Positions 53,208 to 61,778 of a DNA stretch of 64,000 bases are shown in pieces. The notes beneath the pieces are model-generated. The model did not search any database. It had not been told where the DNA came from and saw only the letters and a program-made list of their open reading frames with translations. The position numbers and the translations under genes are program-made. Origin of the DNA: Thauera aromatica_A (lineage in GTDB: Bacteria > Pseudomonadota > Gammaproteobacteria > Burkholderiales > Rhodocyclaceae); contig NZ_JALLIK010000108.1 of the NCBI RefSeq assembly GCF_023093595.1, positions 141,957 through 205,956 on the forward strand, read 5' to 3'. How positions within the stretch are numbered: the first letter of the stretch is position 1; each line of letters begins with the position of its first letter.

Positions 53208-54533
53208 ATGGATATGGACTCGGTCGATTTCAGCTTTACCCGGCACGCCAGCGCACACGACGTGGCTGCGGCGATCAACCGGGACTGCGAGTGCCGCAGT
53301 CTCGACCCCGCGCGCCTGCGCCGGCAACTCGAAGCAGAGCCGAGCCTGCTCGGTCTCGCCGCCGAGATCGGCCGCAGCCGGCCGCATCTGTTCTCCGCGA
53401 CCGCCGTGTTCATCGCGCCCGAAACGCTCCTGGCCATGGCAGACCTCGTCGCGGCGGTCGAATCGGTCCTGGCGCTGCCCGCGTACCAGGCGATCGCACT
53501 CGATCGTGCCCCGCCGATCGCCCGCATCGACCTGGGGCCGAAGTCGGTATTCATGGGCTTTGACTTCCACCTGGGTGAAGCCGGCCCGCAGCTCATCGAG
53601 ATCAACACCAACGCCGGCGGGGCCATGCTCAACGGTGCCCTGGCGCGCGCACAAAAGGCCTGTTGCGAGCAGATCCAGCCCTTCCTTCGGCCGACGGCGG
53701 CGCTCGATGCGCTCGACCGCCACTGGCTGGACGACTTCCTCGCCGAATGGGCGCTGCAGGGGCGAAGCGGCCGGCCCGCCCGCGTGGCGATCGTCGACGA
53801 ACATCCTACGGCGCAGTATCTGTACCCCGAGTTCCTGCTCTTTCGCCACCTCTTCCGCAGTGCCGGTATCGACGCCGTGATCTGCGACCCCGCCGAGTTG
53901 TCGTTCGATTCGGGGCGCCTGATGCACGCCGGCGCGCCGATCGATCTGGTCTACAACCGCCTGACCGACTTCTACCTGCAGGCTCCGGCGCTGGTGCCCT
54001 TGCGCGCGGCCTACGAAGCCGGTGTGGTGGTGCTGACCCCACACCCGCGCGCGCACGCGCTGGTTGCGGACAAGCGCAATCTCACGCTCTTGAGCGATGC
54101 CGCGCAGCTTGCCGGACTGGGCGTTTCCCCGCCCCATGTCGAGCGCTTGCGCGCGGGAGTCCCCCGCACGGTGGCCGTCACCCCGGAACGGGCAGAGGCC
54201 TTGTGGGCCGCACGGCGCGGCCTGTTCTTCAAACCCTTCGCCGGCTTCGGCAGCCGTGCGACCTACCGCGGCGACAAGCTCACGCAGCGCGTCTGGCAGG
54301 AGATCCTCGCCGGCGGCTACGTGGCGCAAAGCCTTGCCCTTCCCTCGGAACGGCGGGTCGCGATCGATGGGCAGAGCAGCGATCTGAAGCTCGATGTCCG
54401 TGCCTATGCGTATGCCGGCTCGATCCGTCTGGTCGCGGCGCGGCTGTACAAGGGACAGACGACCAATTTCCGGACGCCGGGCGGCGGGTTCGCGCCGGTG
54501 TTTGTGACCCGTGCGAGTGATCTTGCCGGATGA
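53208..54533 (+). CDS. Predicted ATP-grasp-like ligase, function unknown
   Basis: The protein has 441 residues. The segment FMGFDFHLGEAGPQLIEINTNAGGAMLNGAL near 135-165 resembles the Glu/Asn metal site of glutathionylspermidine-synthase-like, circularly permuted ATP-grasp enzymes. GLFFKPFAGFGSRATYRGDKLTQ (about 335-360) looks like the nucleotide-binding loop, and DLKLDVRAYAYAGSIRLVAARLYKGQTTNFRTPGGGFAPV ends it. No substrate partner is encoded nearby. It lies between a decayed region and a DODA-type dioxygenase on the other strand. A second family assignment cannot be excluded. Confidence 0.65.
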   Translation: MDMDSVDFSFTRHASAHDVAAAINRDCECRSLDPARLRRQLEAEPSLLGLAAEIGRSRPHLFSATAVFIAPETLLAMADLVAAVESVLALPAYQAIALDRAPPIARIDLGPKSVFMGFDFHLGEAGPQLIEINTNAGGAMLNGALARAQKACCEQIQPFLRPTAALDALDRHWLDDFLAEWALQGRSGRPARVAIVDEHPTAQYLYPEFLLFRHLFRSAGIDAVICDPAELSFDSGRLMHAGAPIDLVYNRLTDFYLQAPALVPLRAAYEAGVVVLTPHPRAHALVADKRNLTLLSDAAQLAGLGVSPPHVERLRAGVPRTVAVTPERAEALWAARRGLFFKPFAGFGSRATYRGDKLTQRVWQEILAGGYVAQSLALPSERRVAIDGQSSDLKLDVRAYAYAGSIRLVAARLYKGQTTNFRTPGGGFAPVFVTRASDLAG

Positions 54534-54620
54534 TTCGAGCTGCAGCAGGCCCGGGCGGACTTTTTGCACCAGCTCGCCAATGGGGAAGGGCCGGGCGGCG
54601 GCCCCGATCTCCCTGAGAAG

Positions 54621-55442
54621 TCAGTCGAACCGAAAGGCCGACAACGTGGTTTCCATCACCCGGTCGCTGAAGACGCATCGGCCGCCAGCTTCGCTCGCCG
54701 CGCCGGCAACCACCATCAGCGGCAGCAGATGCTCCTCGGCGCGCGGCGGATGGCACAGCCGGGCCGACGGCGCCTGTTCCCAGGCGGCCAGGGCATGCTC
54801 GCGCTGCGGCGCTGCGGACTCGACCGTGTGCACCAGCCAGCGGTCGAACGTATCGGAAACCGGCCCGAAGCGCGGGTCGCCGTAGCCGCGCATGTTGTGA
54901 AAGCTCATGCCGCTGCCGACGATCAGCACGCCTTCATCGCGCAGCGGGGCCAGCGCGCGGCCGGCATCCAGGTGCGCCTGCGGGTCGAGGTCGTGGCGCA
55001 GCGAGAGTTGCACCACCGGAACGTCGGCGGCGGGGAACATCAGCTTCAGCGGAATGAACATGCCGTGGTCGAAGCCGCGCGCGTCATCCTGGCGTGCCGG
55101 CAGCTGCGCCTGGCCGAGCAGGGCGGCAATGCGTGCCGCCAGCTGCGGCGCGCCGGGCGCCGGATAGCGCAGCTCGTAGGTGTGCGGCGGAAAGCCGTAG
55201 TAGTCGTAGATCAGCTCCGGCTGCGCGCCGCTGCCGACGCTGAAGGCCGGTTCCAGCCAGTGGGCCGAGACCAGCACGATGGCCGACGGGCGCGCGGGCA
55301 AGGTGCCCGCCACGTTCTCGAGGAAAGCGGCCATGGCGTTCCACGCGTCGGGCGGGTTCCAGTCCATGAAGAAGCAGGGTCCGGCGCCATGGGGCACGAA
55401 CAGGGTGGGCATGCGGGTATTGCCGATGGCGGTCATGATCAT
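54621..55442 (-). CDS. DODA/YgiD-type class III extradiol dioxygenase
   Basis: The protein has 273 residues (MPTLFVPHGAGPCFFMDWNPP near the start; ATG 55442, 55436 and the Met ten residues in are possible starts). It belongs to the LigB superfamily, with metal histidines in VPHGAG, VSAHWLEP and later HDLDPQAH/SGMSFHNM. YgiD members open 4,5-DOPA-like catechols with non-haem Fe(II). It lies next to the protocatechuate operon but on the opposite strand beyond the LysR gene; its substrate may differ. Confidence 0.85.
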   Translation of the reverse strand: MIMTAIGNTRMPTLFVPHGAGPCFFMDWNPPDAWNAMAAFLENVAGTLPARPSAIVLVSAHWLEPAFSVGSGAQPELIYDYYGFPPHTYELRYPAPGAPQLAARIAALLGQAQLPARQDDARGFDHGMFIPLKLMFPAADVPVVQLSLRHDLDPQAHLDAGRALAPLRDEGVLIVGSGMSFHNMRGYGDPRFGPVSDTFDRWLVHTVESAAPQREHALAAWEQAPSARLCHPPRAEEHLLPLMVVAGAASEAGGRCVFSDRVMETTLSAFRFD

Positions 55443-55514
55443 GCTCCGCGGGGTGAAATTGCGTGGACAGAGTATCGCCTGGGGTGCCGGGTGAGCGCTT
55501 CGGCGATGGCTCGC

Positions 55515-56414
55515 TCAGCGCGTGGTCAGCAGCTGCGGGATGAGCTCTTCGAGCAGGTTCAGCATCGCCCGCTGCGTGCCGGTGCTGGGGCGGCGGGAAC
55601 TGAGCGCGAGGGACAGTCTGGACTGCAGCTGCGGTGAAACGATCGGGCGGGTGGCGAACAGGGACGGGGTGGCGGCGGTGAGGACGGCATTGCGAGTCAG
55701 CACGGCGCGGCCGGCACCGTCGGCGACCAGATCGAGGATGGTGGGCACGCCGTCGATCTCGAGCGTGATCTCCGGGTGGAGGCCGAGTTTGCCCAGCTCG
55801 GTCTCGACCAGCATCCGGATCGAGTTGGGCCGGCTCGGAATCACGAGGGGCTGGCGGGCGAGATCCTTGAGCGTGATCGGCTCGCCGGCGGCGGGATCGT
55901 CGCTGCGTTGAATCAGGTACAGCGCTTCGTCGAGTAGCGGGATCAGGTCCACGTCGGGAGACGGGGTCGCGTTATACACCAGCGCGATGTCGAGGCGGCC
56001 GGAGACCAGGGATTCCTGCATGGTGACCGAGAGTCCCTCGATGATCGACAGCGCCGCTTGGGGCATGCGTTGACGAAACGCGCGCGTGACCGGCACGGCG
56101 ACCCGCTTCGACAGGCTGGGCGGCATGCCGAGTGCAACCCGGCCGGAGAGGGCGCCGCGCACCCGCGACAACTCTTCGCGCAGGCGTTCGATCTGGTGGA
56201 GCACGCCGCGGCTGTGTTCGAGCAGCACGGTGCCGGCTTCGGTGAGGGTGACGCCGCGACCGTTGCGCACCAGCAGGTTCTGGTGCAGCTCGACTTCGAG
56301 CAGGCGCACCTGGCGGCTGAGTGCGGGCTGGGCGATGTCGAGCGCGATCGAGGCGCGGGTGAAGCTGCCGAGCTCGGCGACCCGGACGAAATAAGCGAGC
56401 TGTTTCAGGTCCAT
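55515..56414 (-). CDS. LysR-family transcriptional regulator
   Basis: The protein has 299 residues. The N-terminal winged HTH (MDLKQLAYFVRVAELGSFTRASIALDIAQPALSRQVRLLEVEL) is typical, followed by a LysR substrate domain (about 90-295). It is transcribed divergently from galD with 185 bases between the starts, the standard layout for a LysR activator of an aromatic operon. It likely responds to protocatechuate, 2-pyrone-4,6-dicarboxylate or oxalomesaconate; the inducer is inferred only. I could not fix a T-N11-A box in the gap with confidence. Confidence 0.92.
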   Translation of the reverse strand: MDLKQLAYFVRVAELGSFTRASIALDIAQPALSRQVRLLEVELHQNLLVRNGRGVTLTEAGTVLLEHSRGVLHQIERLREELSRVRGALSGRVALGMPPSLSKRVAVPVTRAFRQRMPQAALSIIEGLSVTMQESLVSGRLDIALVYNATPSPDVDLIPLLDEALYLIQRSDDPAAGEPITLKDLARQPLVIPSRPNSIRMLVETELGKLGLHPEITLEIDGVPTILDLVADGAGRAVLTRNAVLTAATPSLFATRPIVSPQLQSRLSLALSSRRPSTGTQRAMLNLLEELIPQLLTTR

Positions 56415-56599
56415 GACGTTAGGCGATAGGATTGCCGGAAACCGATCCTGCCCGCGGCCGGCTGCGGGGGCGGCCTGTGCGGGAAGCGCGGGAGGTGTCG
56501 GGGCAGACAGGTCATGCTTGAAGTGAGATATGTTCTGCCCGGTTATAGCATGATTCGATAGCTGTTAGATGCTTGGCGCCCTATTGCGAGGAGCAGCGG

Positions 56600-57712
56600 A
56601 TGAACAGAATGCAAGCCATGCAGACCCCGATCCCCACCCTCTTCATGCGCGGCGGCACTTCGCGCGGGCCGTTCTTCCTCGAATCCGACCTGCCGGCGGA
56701 CCGGGCGACGCGCGACCGCGTGCTGCTCGCCGTGATGGGTTCGCCCGACCGGCGCCAGATCGACGGCCTCGGTGGTGCCCATCCGCTCACCAGCAAGGTC
56801 GGCATCGTGCGCAAGAGCACCGTGCCCGGCGTCGATCTCGACTTCCTCTTCGCCCAGCTGCAGCCCGACCAGGACAGGGTCGACACCACGCCCAACTGCG
56901 GCAACATGCTCGCCGCGGTCGTGCCCTTCGCGCTCGAGACCGGCCTCGCCCAGGCGCAGGGCGACACGACGACGCTGCGCGTGCTCACGCTCAACACCGA
57001 CATGCAGTGCGATATCACCGTGCACACCCCCGGCGGGCAGGTCGCCTACGACGGTGACGCGCGCATCGACGGCGTGCCCGGCACCTCGGCGCCGATCAAG
57101 ATCAACTTCCTCGACACCGCCGGCTCGGTGTGTTCCGGCCTGCTGCCCACCGGCAAGGTCAAGGACGTCATCGACGGCGTCGGCGTCACCTGCATCGACA
57201 ACGGCATGCCGCTGGTGATCCTGCGCGCTGCCGACGTCGGCCGCAGCGGCTACGAGAGCGTCGCCGAGCTCAACGCCGACACCGCGCTCAAGGCGCGCAT
57301 CGAGCGCCTGCGTCTCGCCTGCGGCCATGCGATGGGCCTGGGCGACGTCAGCGCGAAGAACTACCCGAAGATGACGCTGATCGCCCCCGCCCAGCACGGC
57401 GGCAGCCTGGCCACGCGCAGCTTCATCCCCCACGTCTGCCATGACGCCATCGGCGTGCTCGCCGCGGTCACCGTCGCCACCGCCTGCGTGCTGAAGGGCT
57501 CGGTCGCTGAAGGCATCGCCGTCGTGCCCAAAGGCAGTGTCAAGTCGGTGTCGGTCGAGCATCCCACGGGCGAATTCTCGGTCGAGCTCGAGCTCGACCC
57601 CGCCGACCCGCAGAACGTCACCCGCGCGGCCCTGCTGCGCACCGCGCGCCTGATCATGCGCGGCGAAGTCATGGTACCCACCTCGGTCTGGAACAAAGGA
57701 GACAAGGCATGA
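56600..57712 (+). CDS. galD: 4-oxalomesaconate tautomerase (GalD/LigU, PrpF family)
   Basis: The ATG at 56600 lies 7 bases after GAGGAG and gives 370 residues; an in-frame upstream start is less likely. It isomerises the enol and keto forms of 4-oxalomesaconate so that LigJ can hydrate it. The PrpF/diaminopimelate-epimerase fold shows TLFMRGGTSRGPFF at the N-terminus, TTPNCGNML (the acid/base Cys region) and FLDTAGSVCSGLLPTGKV. It overlaps ligJ by four bases (ATGA) as first gene of the operon. Confidence 0.9.
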   Translation: MNRMQAMQTPIPTLFMRGGTSRGPFFLESDLPADRATRDRVLLAVMGSPDRRQIDGLGGAHPLTSKVGIVRKSTVPGVDLDFLFAQLQPDQDRVDTTPNCGNMLAAVVPFALETGLAQAQGDTTTLRVLTLNTDMQCDITVHTPGGQVAYDGDARIDGVPGTSAPIKINFLDTAGSVCSGLLPTGKVKDVIDGVGVTCIDNGMPLVILRAADVGRSGYESVAELNADTALKARIERLRLACGHAMGLGDVSAKNYPKMTLIAPAQHGGSLATRSFIPHVCHDAIGVLAAVTVATACVLKGSVAEGIAVVPKGSVKSVSVEHPTGEFSVELELDPADPQNVTRAALLRTARLIMRGEVMVPTSVWNKGDKA

Positions 57713-58734
57713 TCATCGACATCCACGGTCACTACACGACCGCGCCGAAGGTGCTCGAAGAGTGGCGCAACCAGCAGATCGCGGGCCTCAAGGACCCGGC
57801 CGTCGCGCCCAAGGTCGCCGACCTCAGGATCAGCGATGACGAGCTGCGCGAGACGATCGAGAACAACCAGCTGCGCCTGATGAAGGAGCGCGGCTCGGAC
57901 CTGACGATCTTCTCGCCGCGCGCGAGCTTCATGGCCCACCACATCGGCGACTTCAACACCAGCGCGACCTGGGCGGCGATCTGCAACGAGCTGTGCTACC
58001 GGGTCAGCCAGCTCTTTCCGGACTACTTCATCGGCGCCGCGATGCTGCCGCAGTCGCCGGGCGTGAGCCCTTCGACCTGCCTGCCCGAGATCGAGAAGTG
58101 CGTGAAGGAATACGGCTTCGTCGGCATCAACCTGAACCCGGACCCGTCCGGCGGCCACTGGAAGGAGCCGCCGCTGTCCGATCGGCACTGGTACCCGATC
58201 TACGAGAAGATGGTCGAGCTCGACATCCCGGCGATGATCCACGTCAGCACGAGCTGCAACGCCTGCTTCCACACCACCGGCGCGCACTACCTGAACGCGG
58301 ACACCACCGCCTTCATGCAGTGCCTGACCAGCGAGCTGTTCAAGGACTTCCCCACGCTGCGCTTCGTGATCCCGCACGGCGGCGGCGCCGCGCCCTATCA
58401 CTGGGGACGCTTCCGCGGCCTCGCGCAGGAGCTGAAGAAGCCGCTGCTGACCGAACACCTGCTCAACAACATCTTCTTCGACACCTGCGTCTATCACCAG
58501 CCCGGCATCGACCTGCTGACCAAGGTCATCCCGGTCGACAACGTGCTCTTCGCCTCCGAGATGATCGGCGCGGTGCGCGGCATCGACCCCGAGACCGGCC
58601 ACTACTACGACGACACCAAGCGCTACATCGAAGGCGCCAATCTCACCGCCGAAGAGCGCCACCAGATCTACGAAGGCAACGCCCGCCGCGTCTATCCGCG
58701 GCTGGATGCGGCATTGAAGGCCAAGGGCCGGTAA
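57709..58734 (+). CDS. ligJ: 4-oxalomesaconate hydratase LigJ
   Basis: The protein has 341 residues. An amidohydrolase-superfamily enzyme that hydrates 4-oxalomesaconate to 4-carboxy-4-hydroxy-2-oxoadipate. The metal-site motif is MIIDIHGHYTT at the very start, with further ligand regions AMIHVSTSC and FVIPHGGGAAPYHWGRFRGL. NVLFASEMIGAVRGIDPETG is characteristic of the LigJ branch. It lies between galD (4-base overlap) and ligK (14 bases after). Confidence 0.92.
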   Translation: MIIDIHGHYTTAPKVLEEWRNQQIAGLKDPAVAPKVADLRISDDELRETIENNQLRLMKERGSDLTIFSPRASFMAHHIGDFNTSATWAAICNELCYRVSQLFPDYFIGAAMLPQSPGVSPSTCLPEIEKCVKEYGFVGINLNPDPSGGHWKEPPLSDRHWYPIYEKMVELDIPAMIHVSTSCNACFHTTGAHYLNADTTAFMQCLTSELFKDFPTLRFVIPHGGGAAPYHWGRFRGLAQELKKPLLTEHLLNNIFFDTCVYHQPGIDLLTKVIPVDNVLFASEMIGAVRGIDPETGHYYDDTKRYIEGANLTAEERHQIYEGNARRVYPRLDAALKAKGR

Positions 58735-58748
58735 CGGGAGGAATCGAC

Positions 58749-59438
58749 ATGTCCATCAACAATCTCGGCATCGTCAAGCGCAACATCGAGCGCACCGACG
58801 CAGACACCGTGGCACGCCTGGCGCAGTTCGGCGTCGCCACCATCCACGAGGCGTTCGGCCGTGCGGGCCTGATGAAGCCCTACATGCGCCCGATCTACAC
58901 CGGTGCCCATCTGTGCGGGACGGCCGTCACCGTGCTGCTGCAGCCGGGCGACAACTGGATGCTGCACGTCGCCGCCGAGCAGATCCGGCCCGGCGACGTG
59001 GTGGTGGCCGGCTGCATCACCGACAGCACCGACGGCTTCTTCGGCGATTTGCTCGCCACCTCTTATCGGGCGCGCGGGGCCAAGGGGCTCGTCATCGATG
59101 GCGGCGTGCGTGACGTCAAGGATCTCACCGCGATGGGTTTTCCGGTGTTCAGCCGGGCGATTCACGCCAAGGGCTGCACCCGCGCCACCCTGGGCTCGGT
59201 GAACGTGCCGGTGGTGTGCGCCGGGGCGCTGGTCGAGCCGGGCGACGTGGTTATCGCCGACGATGACGGCGTGGTGGTGGTGCCGCGTGCGGTCGCTGCC
59301 CAGGTTGCCGATGCCGCGGCCGCGCGCGAAGCCAACGAGGCCGCCAAGCGCGCCCGCTTCGCTGCGGGCGAGCTGGGCCTCGATATGTATTCGCTGCGCG
59401 AGCCGCTCGCCAAGGCCGGGCTGAAATACATCGACTGA
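58749..59438 (+). CDS. ligK: 4-carboxy-4-hydroxy-2-oxoadipate aldolase LigK
   Basis: The protein has 229 residues from ATG 58749, with GGGAGGA nine bases before. It is a class II pyruvate aldolase of the HMG/CHA (RraA-like fold) family; it yields pyruvate and oxaloacetate and also decarboxylates oxaloacetate in characterised relatives. Key blocks are TIHEAFGRAGLM, LVIDGGVRDVKDL and VPVVCAGALVEPGDVVIADDDGVVVVP. A divalent metal is bound by the Asp of the GGVRD region. Confidence 0.93.
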   Translation: MSINNLGIVKRNIERTDADTVARLAQFGVATIHEAFGRAGLMKPYMRPIYTGAHLCGTAVTVLLQPGDNWMLHVAAEQIRPGDVVVAGCITDSTDGFFGDLLATSYRARGAKGLVIDGGVRDVKDLTAMGFPVFSRAIHAKGCTRATLGSVNVPVVCAGALVEPGDVVIADDDGVVVVPRAVAAQVADAAAAREANEAAKRARFAAGELGLDMYSLREPLAKAGLKYID

Positions 59439-59536
59439 AATACAAGAAGGGACGGCGTGCCACGGGCGGGAATAGCCGCTCGCCTGCCGCAGGCCTCGCA
59501 CGCCCGACCACAACTGAGAGCACCAGAGGACGACCC

Positions 59537-60451
59537 ATGCAATTCGACAAGACCCCCGGCTGGCTCGACTGGTACGCCGGCCCGAGCAAGCCCCGCTTCC
59601 AGCTGCCGGCGGGTGCAGTGGACGCCCACTGCCACGTGTTCGGCCCCGGCGCCGAATTCCCCTATGCCCCCGAGCGCAAGTACACGCCCTGCGATGCGAG
59701 CAAGGCCGAGCTCTTCGCCCTGCGCGATCAGCTCGGCTTCGCCCGCAACGTGATCGTGCAGGCGACCTGCCACGGCGCCGACAACCGTGCGATGGTCGAT
59801 GCGCTGATCCACTCCGGCGGCAAGGCCCGCGGCGTCGCCACCGTGCGCCGCAGCATCACCGACCAGGAACTGCAGGACCTGCACGCTGCCGGCGTGCGCG
59901 GCGTGCGCTTCAACTTCGTCAAGCGCCTGGTCGACTTCACTCCGAGGGACGAGCTGCTCGAGATCGCCGCCCGCATCGCGCCGCTGGGCTGGCACGTGGT
60001 GATCTACTTCGAGGCCGCCGACCTGCCCGAGCTGTGGGATTTCTTCACTGCGCTGCCGACGCCCGTCGTCGTCGACCACATGGGCCGCCCGGACGTCGCC
60101 AAGCCGGTCGACGGCCCGGAGTTCGAGCTGTTCGTGAAGTTCATGCGCGACAACCCGAACGTCTGGTCCAAGGTCAGCTGCCCCGAGCGCCTGTCGCTGA
60201 CCGGGCCGAAGGCGCTCGATGGCGAACAGAATGCCTACCGCGACGTCGTCCCCTTCGCCCGCCGCATCGTCGAGACCTTTCCCGAGCGCGTGCTGTGGGG
60301 CACCGACTGGCCGCACCCCAATCTGAAGGATCACATGCCCGACGACGGCCTGCTGGTGGATTTCATCCCCCACATCGCTCCCACTGCGGAACTGCAGAAA
60401 AAGCTGCTCGTCGATAACCCGATGCGTCTCTACTGGCCCGAGGAGTGCTGA
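59537..60451 (+). CDS. ligI: 2-pyrone-4,6-dicarboxylate hydrolase LigI
   Basis: The protein has 304 residues. It is a metal-independent amidohydrolase that opens 2-pyrone-4,6-dicarboxylate to 4-oxalomesaconate. The expected features are AVDAHCHVFGPGAEFPYAPERKYTPCDA, GVRGVRFNFVKRLVD, PVVVDHMGRPD and ERVLWGTDWPHPNLKDHMPDDG with the catalytic Asp. It follows ligK by 98 bases and ligA starts 3 bases after its stop. Confidence 0.94.
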   Translation: MQFDKTPGWLDWYAGPSKPRFQLPAGAVDAHCHVFGPGAEFPYAPERKYTPCDASKAELFALRDQLGFARNVIVQATCHGADNRAMVDALIHSGGKARGVATVRRSITDQELQDLHAAGVRGVRFNFVKRLVDFTPRDELLEIAARIAPLGWHVVIYFEAADLPELWDFFTALPTPVVVDHMGRPDVAKPVDGPEFELFVKFMRDNPNVWSKVSCPERLSLTGPKALDGEQNAYRDVVPFARRIVETFPERVLWGTDWPHPNLKDHMPDDGLLVDFIPHIAPTAELQKKLLVDNPMRLYWPEEC

Positions 60452-60453
60452 TC

Positions 60454-60921
60454 ATGGCTTTGGACAAACCTTACAAGGATATTCCCGGCACCATCATTTT
60501 CGATGCCGAGCAGTCGCGCAAAGGCTACTGGCTCAACCAGTTCTGCATGTCGCTGATGAAGGCCGAGAACCGCGCCCGCTTCAAGGCCGACGAGCGCGCC
60601 TATCTCGACGAGTGGCCGATGACCGAGGAGCAGAAGCAGGCCGTCCTCGCGCGCGACCTCAACTGGTGCATGCGCACCGGTGGCAACATCTACTTCCTCG
60701 CCAAGATCGGCGCCACCGACGGCCTGAGCTTCCAGCAGATGGCCGGCAGCATGACCGGCATGACCGAACAGGAATACCGCGACATGATGATCAGGGGCGG
60801 GCGCTCGCCCGAGGGAAACCGTTATCTGGGCGAAGATGGCGACGCCCAGCCGCAGCACCAGCCCCAGGGCGCCGCCGGTCGTCAACCGGGCCGCCCAGTC
60901 GGCAAGAACAAGGGAGCCTGA
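60454..60921 (+). CDS. ligA: Protocatechuate 4,5-dioxygenase alpha subunit LigA
   Basis: The protein has 155 residues. The small helical subunit covers the active site of LigB. IPGTIIFDAEQSRKGYWLNQFCMSLMKAENR and NLNWCMRTGGNIYFLAKIGATDG-like segments define the LigA domain (here RDLNWCMRTGG). The last 30 residues, rich in Gln, Pro and Gly and ending VGKNKGA, are a tail longer than the core domain needs. The open frame could begin three codons earlier; the ATG at 60454 follows GGAG by 9 bases. Confidence 0.95.
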   Translation: MALDKPYKDIPGTIIFDAEQSRKGYWLNQFCMSLMKAENRARFKADERAYLDEWPMTEEQKQAVLARDLNWCMRTGGNIYFLAKIGATDGLSFQQMAGSMTGMTEQEYRDMMIRGGRSPEGNRYLGEDGDAQPQHQPQGAAGRQPGRPVGKNKGA

Positions 60922-60923
60922 CC

Positions 60924-61778
60924 ATGGCCAGAATCACCGCATCCGTCTACACCTCGCACGTACCCGCGATCGGTGCCGCGATCGACCTCAAGAAGACCGG
61001 CGAGGCCTACTGGCAGCCGCTGTTCAAAGGCTACGAATATTCCAAGCAGTGGATGAAGGAGAACACGCCCGACGTCATCTTCCTCGTCTACAACGACCAC
61101 GCCACCGCCTTCAGCCTCGACATGATTCCGACCTTCGCGATCGGCACCGCGGCCGAGTTCGCCCCCGCGGACGAGGGCTGGGGGCCGCGCCCGGTGCCGA
61201 AAGTCATCGGCCATCCAGAACTCGCTTCGCACATCGCCCAGAGCGTGATCCAGGACGACTTCGATCTCACCATCGTCAACAAGATGGATGTCGACCATGG
61301 CCTCACCGTGCCGCTGTCGCTGATGTGCGGCGAGCCCGAGGCGTGGCCGTGCGCGGTGATCCCGTTCGCTGTCAACGTCGTGCAGTATCCGGTGCCGTCG
61401 GGGCGGCGCTGCTTCCAGCTCGGCCAGGCGATTCGGCGCGCGGTCGCGTCCTACGATGACGACCTCAAGGTGCAGATCTGGGGCACCGGCGGCATGAGCC
61501 ACCAGCTGCAGGGCGCGCGTGCCGGCCTGATCAATGCCGAGTGGGACAACTGCTTCCTCGACCGCTTGATCGACGATCCGGCCGGCTTGTCGGAGATGCC
61601 GCACATCGAGTACGTGCGCGAAGCCGGCTCCGAAGGCATCGAGCTGGTGATGTGGCTGATCGCGCGCGGCGCGATGGCCGACATCGACGGCGGCCCCAGG
61701 CCCAACGTCAAGCACCGCTTCTTCCACGTCCCGGCGTCGAACACCGCAGTGGGCCACCTGATCCTGGAGAACAACTGA
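60924..61778 (+). CDS. ligB: Protocatechuate 4,5-dioxygenase beta subunit LigB
   Basis: The protein has 284 residues from ATG 60924, 2 bases after the ligA stop. It is the catalytic, non-haem Fe(II) subunit that opens protocatechuate to 4-carboxy-2-hydroxymuconate-6-semialdehyde. Expected ligands are present: the His in TSHVPAIG, the His in VYNDHATAF, and VDHGLTVPL near residue 130. GTGGMSHQLQG is also conserved. Separate alpha and beta genes differ from fused single-chain forms. Confidence 0.96.
   Translation: MARITASVYTSHVPAIGAAIDLKKTGEAYWQPLFKGYEYSKQWMKENTPDVIFLVYNDHATAFSLDMIPTFAIGTAAEFAPADEGWGPRPVPKVIGHPELASHIAQSVIQDDFDLTIVNKMDVDHGLTVPLSLMCGEPEAWPCAVIPFAVNVVQYPVPSGRRCFQLGQAIRRAVASYDDDLKVQIWGTGGMSHQLQGARAGLINAEWDNCFLDRLIDDPAGLSEMPHIEYVREAGSEGIELVMWLIARGAMADIDGGPRPNVKHRFFHVPASNTAVGHLILENN

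Noticed and set aside
53052..54569. Minus-strand frame of 505 codons opposite the ATP-grasp-like gene
   Set aside because: The plus-strand protein has better composition and motifs; the minus frame is a shadow. Its C-terminal tail near 53052-53200 is protein-like enough to note but matches nothing I know.
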